From Pseudarthrobacter enclensis (GTDB lineage Bacteria; Actinomycetota; Actinomycetes; Actinomycetales; Micrococcaceae), in NCBI RefSeq assembly GCF_030811655.1, contig NZ_JAUSRE010000005.1, positions 124,001 to 188,000 on the forward strand: DNA of 64,000 nt, in the 5' to 3' direction. Made by a program: the position numbers and the translations under genes. Below, in pieces: positions 18,856 through 25,285 of the stretch. Numbering within the stretch: position 1 is the stretch's first letter; each line of letters starts with the position of its first letter. The notes under the pieces were generated by a model that saw only the letters and a program-made list of their open reading frames with translations, searched no databases and was not told the DNA's origin.

Positions 18856-20070
18856 TCAGGACGGGTACGACGGCGGCACCCACCCGGTTGCCTCAGCCCA
18901 GGCCGACATCCGGGGCCACGCAGTGTCCGTGAACCACGGCTCCTTTGCTTCCGCGTAAGCCCTGGTAGTGGCCGAATCCGCGAAGCGTCCCGCCAGGTCC
19001 GCCTTGTGCGCTTGGTAATCCCGAAGCGCGGAGGGATCGTTCCGCAGCCAGTCCCGGAACATCAGCGCGTAGCGCCATCCCGCGGAACCCGCTGCACGGA
19101 CGTGCACGTTGACGGCCCGGCACGGATCGGCATTGGCGTGGAACCGCTTCTGCCATGCGGACGGGTCAGGATCGCCGGGCTTCGGCGTGTCCGACTCCGC
19201 TCCCCGTACCGCCGGGAAGCCGGCGGCCGCCAGGAACGGGGCCAGCTTTTCGGCGGCCTCGAGATCCTGCACCGACACCTGCAGGTCGATGACGTCCTTG
19301 GCGGCCAGGCCGGGAACGGCGGTGGAACCAACGTGGTCCACCGCCAGGATGAGCTCCGGGGCCGCCGCCACCAGCCGCGCCGCGATCCGGGCTGCCTGGA
19401 CGGCCCACTCGTCACGGTGCGGTTCCAGCACCGGTCCCCCGCGGCGTGGTGCACGTGTCCCCGCAGCCAGGTTGTGGGCGAACGGCACCAGCCGAACGTC
19501 CCACAGCCGGTCCACCTGGTCCAGAAGGTGCTGCAGGGTGCTGGAGTTGTCGAGGACGACGTCGGCAGCGGCCAGCCGGTCACTTCGAGAGGCCTGCGAG
19601 GCCATCCGGGAACGGGCAGCCTCCACCGTCATCCCCCGGATGTCCAGCATGCGCTGCACCCGCACATCGTCAGGTGCGTCCACCACAACCACCAAGTGGA
19701 AGGCCGCGCCCTGGCCGGTCTCAACCAGGAGGGGAATGTCCTGGACCACCACGGAGTTCCGGCCGGCCCCAGCCGTGATGGCCGCGGCCCGGGCGCGCAC
19801 CAAGGGGTGGACGATCGCATTCAACGCGGAAAGGCGGTCCGGATTGCCGAACACCGCTTCGCCCAGCCGCGGCCGGTTGAGCCGCCCGTCGTCGTCGAGC
19901 ATCCCGGGACCGAACTCCGAGATGATCCGTTCCAGCCCTTCAGTACCGGGCTCAACCACCTCACGGGCCAGCGCATCCGCGTCCACCAACACTGCGCCGC
20001 GTTCCTTCAGGCGGGCGGCCACCACTGATTTCCCTGAGGCGATTCCGCCCGTCAACCCAATCTTCAGCAC
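18856..20070 (-). CDS. coaE: Dephospho-CoA kinase fused to a GrpB/UPF0157 domain
   Basis: Residues about 1-200 are CoaE, which phosphorylates dephospho-CoA in the last step of coenzyme A synthesis: P-loop TGGIASGKSVVAARL, then DADALAREVVEPG and PLLVETG. Residues about 215-400 are a GrpB (nucleotidyltransferase-like) domain: VDHVGSTAVPGLAAKDVIDLQV, then a C-terminal WRYALMFRDWLRNDP. The 404-residue fusion is known in actinobacteria, including mycobacteria. The role of the GrpB half in catalysis or folding is not settled. The GTG start has GGAGG close upstream and a TAGTGT box six bases before it. Confidence 0.95.
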   Translation of the reverse strand: MLKIGLTGGIASGKSVVAARLKERGAVLVDADALAREVVEPGTEGLERIISEFGPGMLDDDGRLNRPRLGEAVFGNPDRLSALNAIVHPLVRARAAAITAGAGRNSVVVQDIPLLVETGQGAAFHLVVVVDAPDDVRVQRMLDIRGMTVEAARSRMASQASRSDRLAAADVVLDNSSTLQHLLDQVDRLWDVRLVPFAHNLAAGTRAPRRGGPVLEPHRDEWAVQAARIAARLVAAAPELILAVDHVGSTAVPGLAAKDVIDLQVSVQDLEAAEKLAPFLAAAGFPAVRGAESDTPKPGDPDPSAWQKRFHANADPCRAVNVHVRAAGSAGWRYALMFRDWLRNDPSALRDYQAHKADLAGRFADSATTRAYAEAKEPWFTDTAWPRMSAWAEATGWVPPSYPS

Positions 20071-20076
20071 CCTCCC

Positions 20077-20082
20077 ACACTA
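20077..20082 (-). promoter_or_regulatory. -10 box of coaE
   Basis: TAGTGT on the minus strand, six bases before the GTG. A GGAGG between them is too close to be an ideal Shine-Dalgarno. Confidence 0.4.
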
Positions 20083-20131
20083 GGGCACGCCTCCTGGACC
20101 GCCGAGTGGTCCCTGTGCGCCGGTCATGCGG

Positions 20132-20767
20132 TTACGCGTTACTCTCCGCTCGGATTCTGATTCCCTGAAGCATCCGCCGGGACATGATGAAGCTCGCCAC
20201 CTCCACTGCTTCGACCATCCAGGCTACCCACCATTGGCGGTAGGCGTACCGCTCCCGGACCAGCAGCCGGGTGCTGCCGTCGGGCTGCGGCCGCAGGACG
20301 AACGCCCAGGTGAAGTCGAACGGCCCGGGAGGTGAACCGGGTGGAACCCGCAGGACCAGGGCGCTTCCCTCGTCAACGAGGGCCACTTCAAGGTCCGAGG
20401 ACGCAGCCGGTGCCAGGTGGACATGGTCCCCGGCCTGGATGTCCTGCCACTCCGGGTGGATCCGGTCTGCGCTGTGAATGTCGAGGCCCAGGAAGTTTTC
20501 CAGGAAGTCGTAGCTGTAGAAACCGCCGCGTCCCTGGCCCATCTGCGCCAGCCAGGGCCATACAGCCCCAGCGGGGGCCTTGATGGTAACCGCACGCGTT
20601 GCCAGCAGGTCGGGGGTGGGCAGGAAGTCATCGCCGGGGAGCGCGTCGGCCGTCTCTGCATCAGTTGCACCCCAGCGCAGGTAATGCCTTCGGAACCAGG
20701 CAGCCGATGCTGCCGCTGCTGCCAGCAGCACTACCGGCCTGGCCGGCCACCTGAATATGCGTGACAT
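20132..20767 (-). CDS. SRPBCC-family protein with N-terminal membrane anchor
   Basis: 211 residues. The N-terminus has a hydrophobic stretch ([14 protein letters not shown], residues about 12-25) that could anchor it. The rest reads as a START/polyketide-cyclase-like SRPBCC fold: [32 protein letters not shown] is the usual first strand and helix, and [24 protein letters not shown] the late strands. These folds bind hydrophobic ligands in a central cavity; no ligand can be assigned. It sits downstream of coaE on the same strand with a 64-base gap, and may have its own promoter. Confidence 0.75.
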   Translation of the reverse strand: MSRIFRWPARPVVLLAAAAASAAWFRRHYLRWGATDAETADALPGDDFLPTPDLLATRAVTIKAPAGAVWPWLAQMGQGRGGFYSYDFLENFLGLDIHSADRIHPEWQDIQAGDHVHLAPAASSDLEVALVDEGSALVLRVPPGSPPGPFDFTWAFVLRPQPDGSTRLLVRERYAYRQWWVAWMVEAVEVASFIMSRRMLQGIRIRAESNA

Positions 20768-20831
20768 GGGTCAAGTTTCCAGGCTGCAGCTTGCCCTGTC
20801 ATGGGCCGATAGGCCTGATGCGCTTCTCCAC

Positions 20832-20837
20832 TAGACT
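20832..20837 (+). promoter_or_regulatory. -10 box of yigZ homologue (leaderless)
   Basis: TAGACT six bases before the GTG at 20844, with no Shine-Dalgarno. Confidence 0.55.
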
Positions 20838-20843
20838 GAAGCG

Positions 20844-21554
20844 GTGTTGAACCCGGCGGACCCACCACAGGACACGGACAGCCGGGCCACCGCCTACACC
20901 ACCCTGAAAGCAGGGCAGGACTTCCGGCACGAACTTGAGATCAAGCGCTCCCGGTTCATCACGGTCCTCCGGCGGGCCGGCACCGAGGACCAGGCCCGGG
21001 ACCTCGTGGCAGGCCTCCGTCGCGAGTTCCATGACGCCCGGCACCACTGCTCCGCGTTCGTCATCGGGCCCGACCGGACTGTCCAACGCTCCAGCGACGA
21101 CGGCGAACCCGCGGGGACTGCAGGCATTCCCATGCTCGAAGCCCTGCTGAAGAGGGAAACCGCTCCCGGGGTAACGGACCTCAGCGACGTCAGCGCCGTC
21201 GTCGTGCGTTATTTCGGCGGTGTCCTGCTCGGCGCCGGCGGCCTGGTGCGGGCGTACTCGGAATCGATCTCGGCATCCCTGGATGTGGCGCCCTTGGTCC
21301 ACCGCAGCCGGTTGCGCATTTGCTCCGCCCCTGTCCCCCACGCGGCAGCGGGCCGCCTGGAGAACGACCTGCGGGCGGCAGGCATGGTCATGGCCGACAC
21401 CACGTACCAGGACCGGCATACGGTGCTGCGGATTGCCGTCCCGGATGATGCCGGCGCCATCGCCGCGGCAACTGAACGGATCCTGCAGCTCACGGCGGGC
21501 GCCACAACCCTTTCCCCCGACGGAACGGAGTGGGTTGATGAAGCCCTCGGCTGA
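20844..21554 (+). CDS. yigZ: YigZ/IMPACT family protein (UPF0029)
   Basis: 236 residues. The N-terminal UPF0029 domain carries the family signature: EIKRSRFITVLRRAG, then HHCSAFVIG and RSSDDGEPAGTAGIPML, then VVVRYFGGVLLGAGGLVRAYS. The C-terminal DUF1949-like ferredoxin fold follows from about residue 140. Eukaryotic IMPACT regulates the translation kinase Gcn2, but bacterial YigZ function is undefined; ribosome or RNA association has been suggested by fold only. The last 17 bases overlap the start of a GNAT gene. Confidence 0.92.
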   Translation: MLNPADPPQDTDSRATAYTTLKAGQDFRHELEIKRSRFITVLRRAGTEDQARDLVAGLRREFHDARHHCSAFVIGPDRTVQRSSDDGEPAGTAGIPMLEALLKRETAPGVTDLSDVSAVVVRYFGGVLLGAGGLVRAYSESISASLDVAPLVHRSRLRICSAPVPHAAAGRLENDLRAAGMVMADTTYQDRHTVLRIAVPDDAGAIAAATERILQLTAGATTLSPDGTEWVDEALG

Positions 21555-22035
21555 CATTGCCTTGGTGGACGTCGATGACGCCGTGGCTGACCAACTGCTG
21601 GAGCTGGCCAAGAGGGATGCTTCCCCGGATGAGGTGGCTCCCCCGCTGGGCGGCCCTGGCTGGAACCTGGAGCGCACGGCCTGGTTTTACGGCTACCACC
21701 ATGCTGCCGCCGCGGGACTGGACGGACCCGCCGCAGAAAAATCCTGGGCAGTCTTCTGTGGCGGCGACATTGCCGGCTCAGTGCGGCTTAGACGGAATGA
21801 CAAAGACGTGCAGTCGGCGGAAACCGGTATCTGGCTTGGCCGCAGCTTCCGTTCCCGGGGAATCGGCGCCGCGGCCCTGCACCTCGTCCTCGGCGAAGCC
21901 CGCCGGGCAGGGCTCCAGCGGGTCACCGCCCGGACCCTGGCCGGCAACCGCAGCGCCCTGCGGCTGCTCACGAAAGCCGGGGCGGCGCTGACGGACGACG
22001 GCGAAGGGACAGTCCTCGGCGTCGTCGACCTTTAA
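21538..22035 (+). CDS. GNAT-family acetyltransferase
   Basis: 165 residues from the ATG at 21538, which overlaps the end of yigZ by 17 bases. The acetyl-CoA-binding motif is LGRSFRSRGIGAAALHLVLGEAR, followed by LQRVTARTLAGNRSALRLLTKAGA, the pattern of RimJ/RimL-type N-acetyltransferases. Residues about 35-75 (GWNLERTAWFYGYHHAAAAG) vary from the family norm. The substrate is unknown. Overlap with yigZ implies co-translation. Confidence 0.82.
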   Translation: MKPSADIALVDVDDAVADQLLELAKRDASPDEVAPPLGGPGWNLERTAWFYGYHHAAAAGLDGPAAEKSWAVFCGGDIAGSVRLRRNDKDVQSAETGIWLGRSFRSRGIGAAALHLVLGEARRAGLQRVTARTLAGNRSALRLLTKAGAALTDDGEGTVLGVVDL

Positions 22036-22133
22036 ACCCGCGCAACCCCTGTCGCCGTCAGCTGGGGAGCACACCCCACTGGGGAACGGGCCCCCTTCCG
22101 GTGCGCCCGCCGCGTCTGCCGGGTTAAAACAGA

Positions 22134-22161
22134 ACGGGCCCCCGCTTTCGCGGGGGCCCGT
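22134..22161 (-). terminator. Terminator of rpsA (possibly bidirectional)
   Basis: A perfect 12-pair GC-rich stem (ACGGGCCCCCGC and its complement) with a four-base loop. On the minus strand it is followed by TTCTGTTTTAA, giving a terminator for rpsA, whose stop lies 34 bases upstream on that strand. The opposite side lacks a T-run, so for the GNAT gene it is less certain. Confidence 0.88.
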
Positions 22162-22194
22162 CATGTCAGCCCGGATGTACCGGGCCGGTGGCAA

Positions 22195-23670
22195 TTAGTT
22201 GCCGGTCAGCTTCTCGCGCAGGGCAGCAAGTGCCTCGTCCGAAGCCAGGGTGCCGGCACCGGTGTCGGTGGCAGCAGGCTCGGAGGAGTAGCTGGTGGCG
22301 CCGGAGTCGCTGTCACCGGACGTCGCTGCAGCGGCGTCGTCGGCAGCGTGCTGGGCAACCTGCTTCTTGTGGGCTTCCCAACGTGCCTGGGCGTCAGCGT
22401 ACTGCTGCTCCCATGCGGCGCGCTGTGCTTCGTAGCCCTCGAGCCATTCGTTGGACTCGGGGTCGAAGCCCTCGGGGTACTTGTAGTTGCCCTCTTCGTC
22501 GTACTCTGCGGCCATGCCGTACAGAGCGGGATCGAATTCGGTGCTGTCGGCGTCGACGCCCTCGTTGGCCTGCTTGAGGGACAGCGAGATGCGGCGGCGT
22601 TCCAGGTCGATGTCGATGACCTTGACGAACAGTTCGTCGCCAACGGAGACAACCTGCTCGGCCAGCTCCACGTGGCGGACAGCCAGCTCGGAGATGTGGA
22701 CCAGGCCTTCGATGCCGTCTTCGACGCGGACGAACGCACCGAAGGGAACCAGCTTGGTGACCTTACCCGGAACAACCTGGCCCAGGGCGTGGGTGCGGGC
22801 GAAGGTCTGCCACGGGTCTTCCTGCGTAGCCTTGAGGGACAGGGAGACACGCTCACGGTCCAGGTCCACTTCGAGGACCTCGACGGTGACTTCCTGGCCA
22901 ACCTCGACAACCTCGGACGGGTGGTCGATGTGCTTCCAGGACAGCTCGGAAACGTGAACCAGGCCGTCTACGCCGCCCAGGTCCACGAATGCACCGAAGT
23001 TGACGATGGACGAAACAACGCCGGGACGGACCTGGCCCTTTTCCAGCTTGTTGAGGAAGGTGGAGCGGACCTCGGACTGGGTCTGCTCGAGCCATGCACG
23101 GCGGGACAGGACCACGTTGTTGCGGTTCTTGTCCAGTTCGATGATCTTGGCTTCGATCTGCTGGCCGATGTACGGAGCCAGGTCGCGCACACGGCGCATC
23201 TCGACGAGGGATGCGGGCAGGAAGCCGCGCAGGCCGATGTCGAGGATAAGACCACCCTTGACAACCTCGATGACGGTACCGGTGACGACGCCGTCTTCTT
23301 CCTTGACCTTCTCGATGTCGCCCCAGGCACGCTCGTACTGAGCGCGCTTCTTGGACAGGATCAGACGGCCTTCTTTGTCTTCCTTGGTGAGCACCAGGGC
23401 TTCGACCTGATCGCCGACGGAGACGACGTCCCCGGGGTCAACGTCGTGCTTGATGGACAGCTCACGGGAGGGGATGACACCTTCGGTCTTGTAACCGATG
23501 TCGAGCAGGACTTCATCGCGGTCGACCTTGACGACGGTACCTTCGACGAGGTCTCCGTCGTTGAAGTACTTGATGGTGGCGTCGACAGCTGCGAGGAAGT
23601 CCTCAGCGGTACCGATGTCGTTAATGGCGACGACGGGGGTACCGGGCTTCTCGGTGGAGGTGATGGTCAT
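22195..23670 (-). CDS. rpsA: 30S ribosomal protein S1
   Basis: 491 residues with four S1 RNA-binding domains at about 39-110, 124-196, 210-280 and 296-367. Domains 3 and 4 carry the classic NFGAFVDLGGVDGLVHVSEL and PFGAFVRVEDGIEGLVHISEL. Six domains are usual in proteobacteria and four in actinobacteria. The tail is acidic and Ala/Ser-rich (residues about 430-491) and probably disordered. S1 helps unfold and recruit mRNAs at the 30S subunit; in a genome rich in leaderless messages its role may be limited to leadered ones. Strong promoter at 23853-23882 and terminator at 22134-22161. Confidence 0.97.
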   Translation of the reverse strand: MTITSTEKPGTPVVAINDIGTAEDFLAAVDATIKYFNDGDLVEGTVVKVDRDEVLLDIGYKTEGVIPSRELSIKHDVDPGDVVSVGDQVEALVLTKEDKEGRLILSKKRAQYERAWGDIEKVKEEDGVVTGTVIEVVKGGLILDIGLRGFLPASLVEMRRVRDLAPYIGQQIEAKIIELDKNRNNVVLSRRAWLEQTQSEVRSTFLNKLEKGQVRPGVVSSIVNFGAFVDLGGVDGLVHVSELSWKHIDHPSEVVEVGQEVTVEVLEVDLDRERVSLSLKATQEDPWQTFARTHALGQVVPGKVTKLVPFGAFVRVEDGIEGLVHISELAVRHVELAEQVVSVGDELFVKVIDIDLERRRISLSLKQANEGVDADSTEFDPALYGMAAEYDEEGNYKYPEGFDPESNEWLEGYEAQRAAWEQQYADAQARWEAHKKQVAQHAADDAAAATSGDSDSGATSYSSEPAATDTGAGTLASDEALAALREKLTGN

Positions 23671-23852
23671 GTAGTAGGGGCTCCGTTGTGGATAGTTAGT
23701 CGGTCAGGCAAACCGGCGCGCCCGCGTCATGGAACGCAGGCGCGATTCGCGGTGAATCCGACGGATCCTCCGGGTCATCCTGATTTTGTGGATTACTTTC
23801 TTGATGCAGCCCCAGGGGGCCGCAAGTGCGCGCACGTGGTACACGCCCGTTT

Positions 23853-23882
23853 ATTCTAGTCGCTGCCGGCAATGAGGGTCAA
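23853..23882 (-). promoter_or_regulatory. rpsA promoter
   Basis: Minus-strand -35 TTGACC (23877-23882), 18-base spacer, -10 TAGAAT (23853-23858), among the best sigma-A-type matches in the window. Transcription would start near 23846, giving an untranslated leader of about 175 bases before the rpsA ATG. That leader includes GC-rich inverted repeats such as GCGATTCGCGG. Confidence 0.75.
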
Positions 23883-23909
23883 AGCGGCGTGTGCCAGGTG
23901 GGCCCGGAC

Positions 23910-25208
23910 CTAGAAATGGGTCAGGCAGTGGGTGGCTCGTTCAACCGCAAACATCTGCTGGGCCTTGAAGGCGGCTCCGGGGGTAACCTCGCTGATAGCG
24001 CCGGCGGCTTTGAGCGTTACGGGGCTCACTCCGCCGAGGTAGATGGAGGACAGGGCTGAGACGTCCAGCGCGAGGTCCGCGGGCGCACCCCCGGGCAGGA
24101 GTTCGACGGCGGCCCCGCCGCCCTTGACGTCCAGGGCGAATGTGCCTGCAGTGAGGCCCAGCGGGTCCGCCACAGTGAGGACCAGCCGGCCATCCGCCGG
24201 GTAATGGCGGGCTGCCAGCGCCTGCGGGACGTCGAGGATCCTGAGCCACAGCATGTCCCGGCTGTCCGAGGCATCAATGCAGCGCGCATCAGTCAACGCC
24301 CAGGCGAGGGGGTCGTCCACCGGCGCTTCATTCCAGGTGACGCGCTCCACGAGGTCAATGGCGCCAAGATACTGCCAGAGCTCCAGGTAGGCCTGATCGG
24401 TGGCCGCCACGAGATCCACCACCTCCATGGTGGCCGGCGTGGTATCCCAGCCGGCGAACTTGTAGGAGACGTAACCGTCCACGCTGCCATCCGGCCCATA
24501 GTGCAGCGCCGCCTTGATGGCCGGATCTTCCTTGCCCTCCCGGCTCAGCGACCCGGAGGCCAGCAGCCAGTACCATTCCTGGCGTCCGAGGGACCCTGGC
24601 GTGTGGCGATGCACCCGCCCAAACACTTTGGGGGCGACCTCGAGCAGGACTTTGGGGTCTGCGACCTCCACGGTGCCCGTGGCCTGGGGGCGCACCCTGA
24701 ACCGCGCCGTGGTGTCCACTTTCACCGAGCGTTCCAGGCTGGCCACACCGTATCCGAAGCGTCCGTAAATGCTGCCCTCTGAAGCGGTGAGTGCTGCAAC
24801 GGCGATGCCGTCGTCCTTGGCGGCCTGCAGGTCTTCGGTCATCATGCGGCGCAGCAGGCCACGCCGCCGGTGCGGGGTCCGGACGGTCACGGCGGTGACC
24901 ATCTGGGTCTCAAGCATTCGTCCGAAGCCGATGTTGAGTGTTTTCCGGAACGTGCCGAAGGTGGCTACGGGCACCTCGGCGGGAAGGGACGACTGCGCCA
25001 CCGGGCCCGTCTGGTAGGCGCCCGTGAAGATCCTGCCGTCAGCCTCGTAGGTGGCCATGGAACATGCCACATGGGCGGCGGACCGGGTGGCATCGTGGAA
25101 CCCGAAGGCGACCGCCCGGGCCCATGCTTCGGCTTCTTCGTAGCCGTCCCTTCCCTCCGAGACAGCAGGAAAGCGCCGGATCTCATAGTTACCGCTCAGA
25201 TTCTCCAT
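23910..25208 (-). CDS. Eis-like GNAT N-acetyltransferase
   Basis: 432 residues with the three-part Eis layout: N-terminal GNAT domain (TVRTPHRRRGLLRRMMTEDLQ is the acetyl-CoA pyrophosphate loop), a second degenerate GNAT, and a sterol-carrier-like C-terminal domain. The candidate catalytic Tyr is in EGSIYGRFGYG. The protein ends in Phe, as in mycobacterial Eis, where the terminal carboxylate assists proton transfer. Eis proteins acetylate amines of aminoglycosides and other substrates; the natural substrate here is unknown. A TAGGCT -10 box lies seven bases before the ATG. Confidence 0.9.
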   Translation of the reverse strand: MENLSGNYEIRRFPAVSEGRDGYEEAEAWARAVAFGFHDATRSAAHVACSMATYEADGRIFTGAYQTGPVAQSSLPAEVPVATFGTFRKTLNIGFGRMLETQMVTAVTVRTPHRRRGLLRRMMTEDLQAAKDDGIAVAALTASEGSIYGRFGYGVASLERSVKVDTTARFRVRPQATGTVEVADPKVLLEVAPKVFGRVHRHTPGSLGRQEWYWLLASGSLSREGKEDPAIKAALHYGPDGSVDGYVSYKFAGWDTTPATMEVVDLVAATDQAYLELWQYLGAIDLVERVTWNEAPVDDPLAWALTDARCIDASDSRDMLWLRILDVPQALAARHYPADGRLVLTVADPLGLTAGTFALDVKGGGAAVELLPGGAPADLALDVSALSSIYLGGVSPVTLKAAGAISEVTPGAAFKAQQMFAVERATHCLTHF

Positions 25209-25215
25209 TTACCCG

Positions 25216-25221
25216 AGCCTA
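25216..25221 (-). promoter_or_regulatory. -10 box of Eis-like gene (leaderless)
   Basis: TAGGCT on the minus strand, seven bases before the ATG at 25208. Confidence 0.5.
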
Positions 25222-25285
25222 GTAACGAATCCGGCGCCGGGCCAGCAACAACGTTGCCCTGCCGGACGCAGCCGGCCCGCAACGC

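Noticed and set aside
22348..23859. Open frame antisense to rpsA and its leader
   Set aside because: No ribosome-binding site or domain; composition reflects the reverse of S1 repeats.
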